From Kappaphycus alvarezii (lineage: Eukaryota > Rhodophyta > Florideophyceae > Gigartinales > Solieriaceae), in NCBI GenBank assembly GCA_002205965.3, contig NADL03000607.1, positions 682,001-746,000 of the forward strand: 64,000 nt of DNA, in the 5' to 3' direction. How positions within the stretch are numbered: position 1 is the stretch's first letter; each line of letters begins with the position of its first letter. The notes below the pieces were generated by a model. The model made no database searches, was not told where the DNA came from, and was given only the letters and a program-made list of their open reading frames with translations. Of this stretch, positions 42,948 to 54,947 are shown piece after piece. Both the position numbers and the translations under genes were made by a program.

Positions 42948-43671
42948 TCGCGGAACACGCATATAGATCCAAGCATATGCTTCGAGGAAGAGACACGGTC
43001 AAGCCATCATACCCAAGCAGAATCACAGATACACCCAAACAGGACACAGTAGCCTGTCCAACCTTTTCAAAACGTGGGGTAAATCCTGATGCTACAAATT
43101 GATTACAAAACCAAGCAAGATACGGACGTAATCCCCGAGCTCTGCGACGACGCGAACGTAACTCCAAGAAGGACAATAAATGTTTTAGCTGTGGAAGCGA
43201 TGATCATTTGGAACGTCGATGCAACAAACCCCATGATGAAGATCGCATTATACAGAACAAAATGAAATTCTTACTGCAGGGGAGGTCTTCTAATAAGCAA
43301 GTGGTCATACTCAAAAGAATGATCTCCGAAGAATCCAAACACATCTATTTCTAGTCTTAAATCTTGTTTAATATCATGGACACGCACTTATGCTATAGTA
43401 ACAACTTCGAAACCTCAATATTAATGATTACACTGCATCATATCTCAGTTCCAGATATTCTGCAAAAGACACGCTTTCAGAAAAACCACCGGATCCGCGA
43501 GACATAATGTTTATATACTCACACTCCTACCAATCTACCCAAGTCGACTATTCACCGGTTTCAAACAGCAGTAACTCCTAGGAATACCGCCACTCCTTTC
43601 AACACCTTCATTATCCTCTTTCTCCCCTACAAAAAATTTCTCTATCTATCGTTCCTCCTTCAATCTTCCTC

Positions 43672-44706
43672 GTGTCTTTCTCTAACAGGTTCTACTTACT
43701 ACTGGATCTAAGCATCACCAATTACCTATATAATTCTCCATCAGGTACTGGGAACAAGTCCTTTGCCTTTTTAAAGGGCATTCTTTCTTCCACACAATAT
43801 ATCTCGCGTTTCGAAAACAGACAATGTTCTACTTATTCAGGATTCATCGCTGATTGCAGAAATCTTCAAACAAAGGAAACTCTCCGTTTCAATCACTGCA
43901 TTTTCAAGACTGCTTATTCCTGTGCAACACAATTTTACACGTCTAACCAAGACAGTTCTGATGGTGCATGCCTTGATAAAGGGGAACAAAAAAAATGCAT
44001 AGGAAGCAGTCAGGCGAGGCCACTCTGCCACAAACTCAAAATAAATTACTATCTAAAAAGATCCGACTACACTTTCAAGTTTGATGATAATATCTTTATG
44101 AGCCTTGGAAAAATTCCATTTCGAATACCAACCTCGGATGGCACATTAATCGAACTGGAGTTTGACTTGGTTAGCACAGATTTTCCTCTGCGCATTGGAT
44201 TGCATTTCTTGGATGATCACAAGTTGGTTGCAGAAAATGTCGAAAATGTCCTCAACAGCCGTCGCTATTGCTGCAGCTCCCAATTTTTGTTCCTGCAGTT
44301 AGGTAACTCAACAGCAGTCTATACACAAACCGAACTCAAGCAATTACACAAGCATTTATGGAATCTTTCTGCGGGAGAAATCAACAAAATAATTCAACCA
44401 ATTCAGCTGACGGATACTTCAGCTGAAACACTCCGTATACTGGAAGAAATATCAAATGAATGCCATACATGTAACAAATACAGCCATGCTTCTCATCGCT
44501 TTTGTGTCACTCTTCCTTCTAGAGACTTTATTATTAACCACGAAGTACTGCTTGACCATTTCTGGCTCAAGAGTCAACTCGCCCTTCATGTTATTGACCT
44601 TGACTCAAAATTTTCCGCTGCGGTGTTCGTACCAGACAAGTCTATAACTACTATCTGGAAAAAAAGTTATTGTGTGTTTGGTTGCAACAAATATTGGCTA
44701 CCCTGA
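43672..44706 (+). pseudogene. pol: Copia-1 relic protease and integrase
   Basis: A 344-codon frame, open through regions that are frameshifted in the young copy. It has a protease region DGACLDKGEQKKCIGSSQAR (D-K-G in place of D-S/T-G), then LRIGLHFLDDHKLVAENVEN. The integrase zinc region is ELKQLHKHLWNLSAGEINKI (HHCC partly changed), then CHTCNKYSHASHRF. Core start is LHVIDLDSKFSAAVFVPDKS. The rest of the integrase continues in other frames (YPDKVKTDPDGV; LAIKSMNDTAGP) to about 45000. Confidence 0.75.
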
Positions 44707-45231
44707 CAAAGTCAAAACTGATCCAGATGGTGTTTCTACAAGCGCTGAAATCGCCACATTGGCCCAGTCAGTCGGCATCGATGTACAACTATCTGCAGCT
44801 CAATCAACTAACGCACTCGGAGTTGGGATGGTTATCATGATCGTCTACGCCGCATCTTCTTAAAAAGTATTGAGGATATTAAAGAATTAGACTGTAATAT
44901 TTCCTTAAAACTCGCTATTAAATCAATGAACGATACTGCCGGCCCATAAGGGCTCGTTCCATCCATGCTCGTCTTGGGCGCCATTCCAAGAATCCCTCCG
45001 CACACAACACTACTGTTATCACATTCAGGATGGATGCGAGCCATGATGATAGCACGCCTCTAAATGGCCGACATTCCTGCTCATTTGCGAATACAGCGTG
45101 CCTTACGGGAACAGGTTCTGCCGGCAACTCACTACCTCGTGAACCCCAGCGATTATTTTCACATTTGGTGAGGGGATTCTAAACAGTGGCGTGGACCATT
45201 CACAGTAGTTTGCTACATTTGAGAAGGCCGT

Positions 45232-45693
45232 ATGGGTTCAGAGAACAGAGAAGAAGCTCAATATTCAATTGAACATGTACTCCCCGTCACAAAGACAGAT
45301 GTAACCGGATTTCTCTCTCGCATACAATACTTCTTATCTACTCTGGCTACCTCGTTATCGCCCTATCGTTTATATCTGGCAGAAGTTTTGTCACCAAAAG
45401 TTCCACGCAAGAACGAACCCCGACTTATGGATGCTCGAGCACGAGAGATAAAGGTCCTACTGGACCGCAATATATTCAAAGTCGTCCTTATTGAAGAGCT
45501 TTCATCTGATGCCAACACAATTGGGTGCCGCTTCTTCCTCTCCATCAAGAATGAGGAAACAGATAAGGAGCAATACAAGGTGCGATATTTTGTCCAGGAC
45601 TTTAAGGACAAAGACATACATAAGCTTGCTCATCCAGCTACAGATCTTTTTTGGTGTTGTGCGAATCATTTTACAACGAGGAGGGGTCTATGA
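45232..45693 (+). pseudogene. pol: Copia-1 relic reverse transcriptase, N-terminal part
   Basis: VPRKNEPRLMDARAREIKVL, LDRNIFKVVLIEELSSDANT and VRYFVQDFKDKDIHKLAHPA align in order with DPRKSDPRFAEARAKEIRGL, LDRNIFEVVLREELPKDANI and ARYVVQGFKDKELHKLVHPA of Copia-1. The match ends shortly after, where unrelated sequence begins. Confidence 0.8.
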
Positions 45694-45700
45694 CGCCCGG

Positions 45701-46735
45701 TAGCCTTTTGGCACCTCGCCAGGATGCAGGGAGTGCGGAAATTCTGTACACACCGGTATCTTTCCTTAGATCAACGGACCAAATTGTGCTTTATCAACAG
45801 ACTGAGAAAGTGCAACTTGTAATTCTGTAAAAATTATATAGCTTTGAGCGGGAAAGTAAACGCCGTAACATGAGTACTAAAACAAGTCACTGAAGCTGCG
45901 TAAATGAACCAAATGGTGCAGATGAGCTTTTGATGAAGTCTAAGTGACAAATTCGCCTTAAAACGTCCAGACGGGTCGAAATGACAGCTGCATACTCGTT
46001 GACCACCTTATATGTGGTCGTGGATGGGTAATTAAGGAAGATGGGGGCTAGAAACACAGAATGATATCTGATTTGTGAGCATTTAAGTAAATCCTGGCCC
46101 AGAATGGCGGCGATTTTGGTCGCAAAGCTACTCAGCTTCCATCGTTCGGCAGCATTTGCCGCAGCGCTCTCTTCCCGATATTGCTTGGAAAGGAACTGCT
46201 GTTGGAAAGAAGAGGAGACTGTGGTATAATACGCTACCGGGAGAAGGGGGTAGAGCTGTCCGTACATGTAACAGAACCAAAAGCATTGGGTGAAAATCCG
46301 TCGTGAGCTCATCGCACAGAGCGTGGCAGCGGAAGTTTTTGAGGGCCTAAGCTTGGCAAAGAAGGGCGACATGGTCTTGAAAGTCGGAAAGATTGCAGAG
46401 GTTCGAATAAGGGCTCATTAAGATTATGAAAATTCTTGTGGGGGCAAAGATAACTGGTGATATTCTGTAACGAAGTAGAGTTGATGGCAGAATGGAGGAG
46501 AAAGATGGGCATGTACTGTAATTTACCATTTATGGATGAGACGAGGATTTGTCGAGAGAATAGTGATCCAAGAGAAAAGGTGACCGCTAGAGTAATTTTG
46601 ATACGGTGCATTAGTTCTTGGGAGACGGTTCGGAGGGGAAAAGTGGGTAATTATTGGTTATTTTTAGTCAATTTTCCTGAAGACAAATTTTATGGAGTAG
46701 CTGTGGGTTGGTCTAAAGACAAAGTGCTGTTTTCT
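45701..46735. other. Stretch with overlapping minus-strand frames of unknown nature
   Basis: Minus frames at 45887-46372 (161 codons) and 46309-46611 overlap and could be parts of one broken gene (a segment AANAAERWKLSSFATKIAAI looks helical). No family is recognised and no promoter is evident. A transposon fragment seems likeliest from context. Confidence 0.25.
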
Positions 46736-47011
46736 TGCAGGTCTTGAGTTGATTTCTTTACTTTTCGGTCTCTGTGTTGGTCACGTGCTATATTACTTAC
46801 AGTTTTGCGGCTGCGTTTAGTACGTCTACCGGGAGGTAAACTGGACAGAAATGCTAAAACGTGTTTGCCTACAGTACATTCTGGCGAATAAAAATGTTCA
46901 AACTATCCAAATGCTCAACCGCCGCAAAGTTCAAATTCATATAAATATAAATGCTGTACTGTCAATCAATCCAGATTTTGGAAAATTTTTGGTAGTAACC
47001 ACATACTTGCA
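46736..47011 (-). repeat. Copia-3 3' LTR
   Basis: Pairs with 50735-51006: shared TGCAGGTC, CTTTACTTTTCGGTCT or similar, TTTTGCGGCTGCGT, AAATGCTCA and TTGG-AAATTTTTGGT. Starts TG and ends CA on the plus strand. Confidence 0.7.
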
Positions 47012-47036
47012 TCAATTCCCCTTGCTCGAGAGTTGG

Positions 47037-47740
47037 TCACTTCATATTCATGAGCTTTATCACCTGTATGAATTTGGTACGCTTCAAATTATTAGTCATG
47101 ACGTAGGCAATCATCGAATCAGTTGGGTCATAATTAATTTCCACGGTACGAAGCAAGATAATTTCTACTAGGAACGGATATTCGACTTCTATGTGTTCAA
47201 GCAATTCAGACACGACCGGTGTATATGCATCACGCATGCAGTCTATGTTGTCCTCGCCAATTCGAATCTTGAAAAAATGCTCTACGATACTATTATCAAG
47301 TGCTTTGTCGAATAAATACCTGAAATTATGCAACCAGAGTGCCTCTCTTTTAAAAATGTCAAAGCCACAAATAAAGCATTCCCTGAGCTCTGTGCGTTCA
47401 CTTTTTGCTGCTTGGAGTGCCAGCTGATTAGACCTACAGCACACATAAATGCATAACCTCTAATTGACTTTCGGGATGGCTTTTACTGTGCCCAGTCCGC
47501 ATCGCTGAATCCCATCACTTCTTTAGCTTGTGCTTTCTGGTATCTGATACCCGTTTCTGCTGTACCTTTGCGGTACAGCAGTGCCTGTTTCCCTCCGGTC
47601 GAAAAGGCATTACTAGGTTTGTGCATGCAGCGCGCGAAATATTTAATATTAAAGGCAATATCCGGCCTAACCGAATTAGCAAAATGCATCAGAGCAAGGA
47701 CTAGTTGCCTACAAGGATTCATATCGGTTAGCATCAGATT
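47037..47740 (-). pseudogene. pol: Copia-3 end of RT and RNase H
   Basis: From right to left: CRQLVLALMHFANSVRPDIA (classic copia 'YR.LVG.LMYLA..TRPDIA'), GFSDADWAQ (first RNase H Asp), KREALWLHNFRYL ('KEA.WL..L' block), then KIRIGEDNI. The end is TVEINYDPTDSMIAYVMTNN and LKRTKFIQVIKLMNM, the standard copia C-terminus ('D..TK.L....F'). One shift near 47460 joins the two frames. Confidence 0.85.
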
Positions 47741-48140
47741 TTAATAAGAGGTATATTACATATAGAACGACCCGTCTAAAGTGAAGGTTTAGATAGGTTT
47801 TGGTTGATGAACGAGACTTGTGTCCGATGAGTGGCTCCGCTGTTGGTTCAAGCGGTTGAGTTTACCGGATGTTTTGTGTAGCTTAAATAGCAAAGAGAAA
47901 ACCCACCTGTCGGAATAATTCTGCCGACCTGGCAAGAATTCAAATATTCAAACAATCAGCTACTGTACTGCGCACCCAACTGTAACCGCTCCGTGTTTCA
48001 CGCTATGACTACTGTACTGCGCGCCCGACCATCAACACTCCGTGTTTCACGCTATGACTACTGCACTGCAGTCATACTGTATGGTGCATGTGGAAGGCAC
48101 ATGCGCCAAGTTTGACACTTAACATTCCATGTGGTAAGGG
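47741..48140. other. Extra sequence inside Copia-3 pol with 49-bp tandem repeat
   Basis: Between the RT active site (near 48355) and the RPDIA block (near 47700) the gap is about twice that expected for copia RTs. This stretch contains two perfectly adjacent 49-bp units (47960-48008 and 48009-48057, each starting CTACTGTACTGCGC and ending TTTCACGCTATGA) and the beginning of a third. It also has a hairpin, GTCGG-AATAATT-CTGCCGAC, near 47920. It is probably a later insertion. Confidence 0.5.
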
Positions 48141-48149
48141 CGTAGCGAC

Positions 48150-49080
48150 TGGTCTCCAGTTCTCCATGTTGAAGAAGTTGAGTATTTTATCCGTCACATG
48201 CTTTTTGTGAACCTTGATGATGCTTCTGGAATCCTCCACTGACAATCATAAGAATATTTCAATCTTCGCGAAAACCCGTATCCCAAACTTCTTCTTGAAC
48301 CTCAATCATCCTTTCCATAGCTACTGTGTAGCTTTCGATCAGTAAAATTTCATCTACATACACTACTAGAAAATTAAATTTTCGCGTTTCTGACAAAGGC
48401 ATAGAGTTATATCTGTGTTACCCTTTTCGAGAAAAAGGTACAACAGTAACTTGTCCAAGTACATATTCCATTTGCTTGAAACTTAAGGCAATCCATATAG
48501 CGATTTTCTGAGGTGATAAAATCCCCCTCTGATTCCTTTTAAATAAAGTTAGGAGGTTGCTACACATACATTTCCTCCTTCAACGGTTCCTTCATGAGGG
48601 CATTCTTGACATTAATTTGGTATCTCCGCCAGCTAGTCATGTACTTCGAAAGTAATAAATAGCCAATTTGTTGAGTACTTTGCGACAGGAGCAAATCCTT
48701 ATGTAAAATCTATGTCAGGTATCGGTAAAAACATTTCACCACCAAACTTGCTTTGTATCTTTCCACTTCCCCTTTTGCATTACACTTGATATCAAATATA
48801 CACTTTTTGTAATCACTTTGAGGAATCCAAAGTTTTCGAAACATGCAAAAATTACATCATTTTGTGTAGTAAAATTGAGAACATGCGAAATTAGGCCATT
48901 TTATCTTCTCGTATGTTAATCAGCTCCCACGTGTTCAGGGTGGTCAAATAGGTCATCTCGCATTCCATTGCGTCTATCCAATCAACAGCACCTCGAATGC
49001 CAAGGGATCCTGTGCACAATTTAGAATACTGCTATCGTCGATTCTTTCGTCCACGATTGTGCCAACTTCCTCATACCCCA
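48150..49080 (-). pseudogene. pol: Copia-3 reverse transcriptase
   Basis: On the minus strand NVKNALMKEPLKEEMYV near 48570-48620 is the 'DVKNAFLNG.L.EEVYM' block. LVVYVDEILLIES near 48345-48375 is the active site with YVDE in place of YVDD. Frameshifts and stops interrupt it. Upstream bases to 49080 include further RT remains (ILNCAQDPLAFEV). Confidence 0.7.
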
Positions 49081-49679
49081 GTCAACGGCGTTGCATTTAT
49101 GCTGTGTGGTGATTAATTTACTGAATGTCTTTGTGGTACGTTACACGCTCTACGCTTTTTTCATCGAATCACATCACAATTTTCAATGTGTTTGCGTTCA
49201 TGGTTATCGCTTAGCTGTGAACTATCATTTGAAGTCTTCTCATCAAAAGTTTCCCTTCTTCATCTGCCGACTCATGAATTTTGTCAATTATTTCACCCTT
49301 ACTACATTAATAGTAATCAAAAATGACATCATTTCCATTTATGTCAAATTGGATTAGCTTCTTTTGTTTCTAGGTGACTTTTATGCCTTCATTGAATGTC
49401 GTATCATTTTCCTCAGTTATTTCAAATCGGGAAGAGTGAGGACTCTATATGCACCCCCTTTTCAATAAACCACCAAAACTCCCCGTGTTGTTCTACTGAC
49501 AAACTTTCCATCCCGTTTCTACTTCGGTTTATATACATAGGATTTGCAACCGAACTATCGAAGGTGCCACGCCTCCAGTTTTTGCTGATGGATGACCTCA
49601 AAACGCGTCTTATTCATTTGCTAACTTCCGGTCACCAAGCGATTTTGGATGAAGCATGCAGTATTGGAGGGGTTTGCCC

Positions 49680-50100
49680 ATGTGTTAAAGGTCTATTTAG
49701 GCACAGAGAATAAAATTGTTTTCAGCATATCCAAACGTGTACGATTTAGTCGTTCTGCCTGTCCATTTGAGTTTGGATGATATGAAATTGTAGCTTCACC
49801 TCCGATTTACCTTTCCATCGAACAGTTCTGGAACTAATGTCCTACGTACTCGCCTCTTCAGCGGATCTCACCCACCTTGCAGTATTTCGGTAGATGCATG
49901 CTAATTTCCCCACCCTCTCGTTGAATATATTCTCTAATTCCTTAACCATCTCAATCACAGCCCCCGTTACTTCATCTATCCTCGATAAAAATCGTTACAT
50001 GGAATAATCACTGTATTTATCTAGCCACTTGACAAATAATTTTGATTTACCAAGCGATTAGTATTTCATGGGTTCAACAACATTTGTTTGAAATGTCTAA
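49680..50100 (-). pseudogene. pol: Copia-3 integrase fragment
   Basis: The minus strand reads SYHPNSNGQAERLNRTRLDM near 49730-49790, the integrase block with the catalytic Glu ('P..NG.AER.NRT...'). The surrounding frames are broken. The plus-strand frame 49396-49713 is a shadow. Confidence 0.75.
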
Positions 50101-50734
50101 ACTGTTCTTTTATCAAGTTTGGCGTTGTTTTTTTTGACCTCCGAGGTTCTCTTGTTGAATTTTTGAACCTCAATACTCATACTATGACACTATTTCCCCA
50201 ATATCTTAAATATTCATGCTAGTCGAATGACATGCAGTAGCCAACAAAGCGACTTTTCTGCAATGACTTACTCGCTGATGCAATTTCGCCTTCTTTGTGG
50301 CTCTGAAATGATTTTTTGCCATTTAGAACCCCACATATTGCCTTTTATAGTCCATTTCTTGGCTTTGAACCCATATCTTTAACCTCATCGGTCTGTTTAT
50401 GAATAATTTTCGCACAAAATCACTGATCGGATGTCTTTTTTATCGATTAAAATCTTTTCATGTTTCTTTATTACTTTATAAAAGACAATAGATTGTATAA
50501 AAGTAGCAGAACCTACCGCGTATCACAACTTTCATGTCGTGAGACTACGAAAATTATTTATCCGCACTTATCAGCGGTACGATTCCAAATATTACACGTT
50601 CTTTCGTCCATGTTAAGATTAGGCTTAATCAGCAAGGCGAAATAAAGCGTTAAATTCAGCAAAGGTGTCGCAAGACAGAGAAAAAGTATGCTTAATGGAA
50701 TGGTAAGAAGGCCTTTACTAGTCCCATAATCTCT

Positions 50735-51006
50735 TGCAGGTCAGGAGTTGATTCCTTACTTTTCGGTCTTTTTGATGGTCAAAGGCTATGTAATATACAA
50801 TTTTGCGGCTGCGTCTAGTACATCTACCTGAAAGTGAGCTGAAAATTAATGATAAATCTTTTTGCCGTACAGGACAATCTGGCGAATGCAAATGCTCAAA
50901 CTAGTTAAATGCTCAGCCCCCGCAAAGTTCATATTCATATATATATCTGTACTATCAACCAATCCAGCCATTGGACAAATTTTTTGGTGGCAATCAAACA
51001 CTTCCA
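50735..51006 (-). repeat. Copia-3 5' LTR
   Basis: Partner of 46736-47011. The minus frame 50846-51175 that crosses its right edge is not supported as a gene. Confidence 0.65.
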
Positions 51007-51009
51007 TCA

Positions 51010-52380
51010 TATTTTCCACCGCTTTTGCGTACCTATCCACTATATCGCCTGCAAGGTGAGGTATTGCCCCTGAACACGCAAAGCCTTGGTTATCTTTGTG
51101 TTCGTTATGTATACATGGTTCTACACACCTCTCAGAAAGTCCGACTAGATCGACGCAGTACGAAAATGTTGTCACTCAAAAAAAACTCATATTCGAGCAC
51201 AGCTGATGGCTTTTCATCGTCTTCTTCGGAGTAAAATATGATACGGCTGTCTCCGTAAAAGATAGGGGCTGCGTATCACCGATTGGTGAAGTGCGAGAAT
51301 GAGAATGTTGCAGCAGACACGGGGGTTCACCCCAGACTTGTTCGTCTTGGGTATCACAGGGAGTGGAAATGATAAATGAGAGAAGATTCGGACAATGCAA
51401 CCGAAAATTATCTGCAGAAAAGGGCTCCTCTTGCGTGAAATGACAGGCTAATTCCCTTCACATTGAGAAAAAAAATGCGACGGCGACAAGCTGCACCCCG
51501 GATGTGCATTTTCGACCGAAAACATGCAGCTCCGCGTTATAGCACCTTTCGAAAAAAACGCCATCTTTCCGCGCAATTCAGGGTTCGTCCAAATTGTTCC
51601 AAGGGCGTGAGGTTGCTGTTTTGTCGAAAAGGGTATCGAAGAGATCGTTACAGCGAATAAGCAGCGGGCACGGCACGGTGATCTGCGCGGAAACGGGCTA
51701 AACAGGCGGAAGTACTCGCGCCTGCACCGAACGATATGTCGCACGGGATGACCACAGGGACCAGTGAAATGTTAGGTAAGCTTCGCAGTGTTTGGGTTAC
51801 GCTCGGAGTTTGGAGCGTTGCTTCCGACCAGTTCCACAGGAGCAATTTTTTCACTGTGACAGGTGCGTTAGCTATAACCGTTTGGATGTAAGTTTACAAA
51901 AGTTGCATCGTTAGCTGTAAACCAACCCGTTTGCACCATCGCTAGTACTTCTGTGGCATGGCAGAAAAATTTCCGCTGTCTGCTAGCCTTACGGCTGACC
52001 TCTTACCAGTCCTGTGGGGTACTACATCATGACTAAGGTTTATGTTCAGACTCTCCAATACACATACTTTTCCCCGAAGTCTTCGGAAGATAGCCGTCCT
52101 TCATCCCTTATTAATAAGTGTAGGCCAGGATTGTGGTTCAGACCAGATTTTGTCTGTAGTTATGATGGACGGAATGCTGGCAAAGGATGATACAGTGGGT
52201 TTTATACTACTGGGGGTGTCTTGAATTCTGTTGTGCTTATGTGATTCTCTTTTTGAGTGGAAGCAAAGCGCATAGGTAAGATTTACGTCCCCCCCGTCTA
52301 GAAAGTGACTTAGCCTTATGGCAGCAGGGTTTCACTGGGTTTACCTAGTGCTAATATAGAGTATATTAGATGAATCCATG
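51010..52380. other. Stretch without supported gene
   Basis: Short frames on both strands, often Arg/Ser-rich; none shows a domain. No repeat shared with the rest of the window was noticed. Confidence 0.4.
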
Positions 52381-53099
52381 ATGCGTTGCAGAAGTAAAAC
52401 GGGTTACCACAGCACTCAAATTTTACTTCCCATCCAACATTAGTAGAATCTCTGATCTCCTCCAACTTTATCTTCCCTATCCATCCCAGGACTAAGCCAC
52501 CATAGATGAAGAGGTTGCCAATCGCATGCCGAAATTCAGCGCCAATAGAGGTGAAGATTTCATATTGTGGACTATGCGCTTTGAAGCATTTTTAAAATCA
52601 AAAGAGCTCTTATCTGCTGTCACTGAGGATCAAGTTGATGGTGGTAAGGATAAATTTGTGACGAGTGAGAATAAGATAAAAATAGCTAAGGACAGAATGT
52701 GATTCAATACTTGGATGATACCGCATTGCGAACAATTTCACGTAAAAGGAACCCATATTAGATGTACACGCGGCTGAAGGAATGTTATGCTACCGTCAGT
52801 TCAGCTACTAGAGTGTAACTACAAACTGAGCTGTAAAATTTTAAGTTCAAGGAAGGAAATGTGATGTCATAATGTATCGACCGTATGGAGTCTATCTTTA
52901 ATAGACTCGATGCAATGGATGGTGCTGTCAGTGATTCTATGCTAGTAGTGACTCTGCTCGCTAGCTTTGGAAGCACTGCTTAATCTCGATATGGTACTGT
53001 AATAACATCGTTACCGACCATAGATAGCGAGTTGCTGACATGGGATAGGGCCACAGCGTGACTATTGCAGGAGTATCAAAAATTACAGTCGCTTGCTGA

Positions 53100-53650
53100 A
53101 GAGAACAGGAATAAAATGGTAGTTACAGCAAGGCAGGAGCAAGCCCTGAAATGCGGAGTCAACAATCGAAGTTGTTTCAATTTTGCCTGAGTAGGTCATC
53201 TGATGCGAGATTTTACAGCTCGAAAAGTTATCGATGGAAACACATCAAATAACCGATACCCTCGCCATGAAGTTCCTAGGCCAATATATAAAGGAAAGGG
53301 GAGCGAGAACTCTAATAAGTCGTTAATGGATAAAACAAAAGAGTCGCACCCCAGGTTATCGTTATTGATTCTGGCGCCACTGCTCACATAATGACCTACC
53401 CTTATTTTTTCGCTTCCTTAAGGAGTTGTACGGTGCTGAACGTGACATTTCGCGATGGAAATTTTGTAAGGGGCCGTAGTCAGGGATCTGTGTTTATACC
53501 AACGAAGAGTTAGGGACACCTTGTTCAATCAATAGCATTGAAGAACAATCTTTTCGTTCCTTCACTGGAAAATAATCTGTTATCGGTTCCTAAATTTGAT
53601 GCAGAGGGCTTCAGTGTACGATTTGATAATAGCAAATGCACAATATAACG
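53100..53650 (+). pseudogene. pol: Knuckle remnant and protease of the plus-strand Copia-3 relic
   Basis: CFNFA-stop-VGHLMRDFTARK is a CCHC knuckle that has lost two Cys. Downstream VIDSGATAHIM is an intact-looking aspartic protease active site (D-S-G), near 53360-53395, followed by FVPSLENNLLSVPKF, the conserved 'VP.l..NLLSv..l' block. Confidence 0.75.
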
Positions 53651-53659
53651 TGATAAGAA

Positions 53660-54540
53660 CATAGTTTGAACCTGAGTGCTATACAATGGGCTTTACGTCA
53701 TCGAGAAGCCATGCGAAAACAAAAGTACGGAACGTGCAAATATATCTTTCAGTGCTGCAAAAGTCGAAAATTTTGGCATTTGCGCTTAGGACATAGTAGC
53801 ACTGAAATGACAAGAGCAATCGTTCGTAAGCAATCTGTCAATGGCTTGGATCTTAACAAGAGTCCTTCGAGAGATGTGAGATGAACTCGGTGCTCAACTG
53901 GAAACAGATCATATTTGCTCTTATCCATCGGGTGTCTCAGCCAAGGAATCCGGGTGATGTATTTTATACAGATGTATGCGGTCCCCTCCCAGTTAAAAGC
54001 ATCTGGGTAAGAAATACTTTGTGACTCTCACAGATGGAATGTCTGGCTAGAAGAATATACGTGTAATGGCGCCGACAGCTGATGGTTTCGATTCGTTTCG
54101 CATGATTCAAAGAAAGTTTGAACGAATGTTCGATTGTAAGATCAAATATTTATATTCAGATAACGGGGGAGATTATTTATCCCTTCAACAATATTTGGTG
54201 GAGCACGGTATCGAATGGGAACACTCAATACCGTATACACCCCAACAAAATGGAGTGGCAGAAAGGCTGAACAGAACTCTCATGGAATCAGTGCACACAA
54301 TCTTCATACTATCTCGCCTACAAGACTAATTTCGGGCAGAAGCATTGATGACTGCATCTGCTCTTCGAAGTATTATTGGTACACGTAAGCATAATGAGAA
54401 AACACTAACAGAAGTTCTGACACGTCAACAGCCGAATATTAGTAATTTGAGGGTATTTAAGTGTGAAGAATGGATGTTAAACACAAGTGATAAAAGTTGG
54501 AAGCTAGATACCCGAGCTAGGAGGGAATACTACTGAGATG
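53660..54540 (+). pseudogene. pol: Integrase of the plus-strand Copia-3 relic
   Basis: WHLRLGHSSTEMTRAIVRKQ is the zinc-binding start. FYTDVCGPLPVKS holds the first Asp. The frame 54066-54329 has IKYLYSDNGGDYLSLQQYLV (second Asp) and HSIPYTPQQNGVAERLNRTL (catalytic Glu). A stop near 54330 is followed by an in-order fragment to about 54536. Catalytic residues are present but the chain is broken. Confidence 0.85.
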
Positions 54541-54947
54541 TTTACCTAATGCCAACTACCGGGTATGGGATATTGCCAGTACGCATGTGGTGGAGGTCAG
54601 ACACGTCGAGTTCAATGAAGACGTGTTCCCTGATAGGGGATGGAAACCTCAGGATGCGTCACTAGTTCTTACTGCAATTGAATAAAGGATCAAGCCTATT
54701 GCTATGGATGAATAATTTACTAGATATACAGAAAACAAAGTGCAGGGTAATGGTAACACAAGTCATGCTATGGGGAGTACCTATATGAATGAAGACTCTG
54801 ATAATGATACTGATGAACCACAAGAAGATTTAAGTGAATCATCAAAACATGAACATAACAGTGATGTGCCTCAACAAATACTGAAAGCACAACTGGGAAT
54901 CAGCTGGGTGCAACAAATAAAGACCTTAACTCTGACGATGTAAGGAA

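Larger units (their letters stand above)
41490..45700 (+). mobile_element. Decayed Copia-1 relative
   Basis: A plus-strand copy of the same lineage as 2606-9272, much diverged. A probable 5' LTR starts TGTGGAGAAATGAGTC at 41490, comparable to TGTGGAGGAACGACTC at the start of the Copia-1 LTR. Then follow Gag (about 41900-42880), zinc knuckle CFSCGSDDHLERRC (about 43171-43212), protease and integrase (43672-45000) and part of the RT (45232-45660). The homology stops around 45665 before the RT active site, so the 3' half and 3' LTR are missing. Confidence 0.8.
46736..51006 (-). mobile_element. Decayed Ty1/copia element (Copia-3) with LTR pair
   Basis: A direct repeat pair (46736-47011 and 50735-51006, about 275 bp, TG...CA ends) brackets minus-strand pol remains in copia order: integrase near 50000-49700, RT at about 49000-48150, RNase H at 47734-47037. 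The pol C-terminus comes right up to the left LTR. LTRs are roughly 75-80% identical by eye, so the insertion is old. I see no target duplication. The RT/RNase H junction is expanded by extra sequence with a tandem repeat (47740-48140). Confidence 0.7.

Noticed and set aside
45887..46372. 161-codon minus frame as a host gene
   Set aside because: No start context, no recognisable family, overlaps another frame of similar quality; left as unknown.
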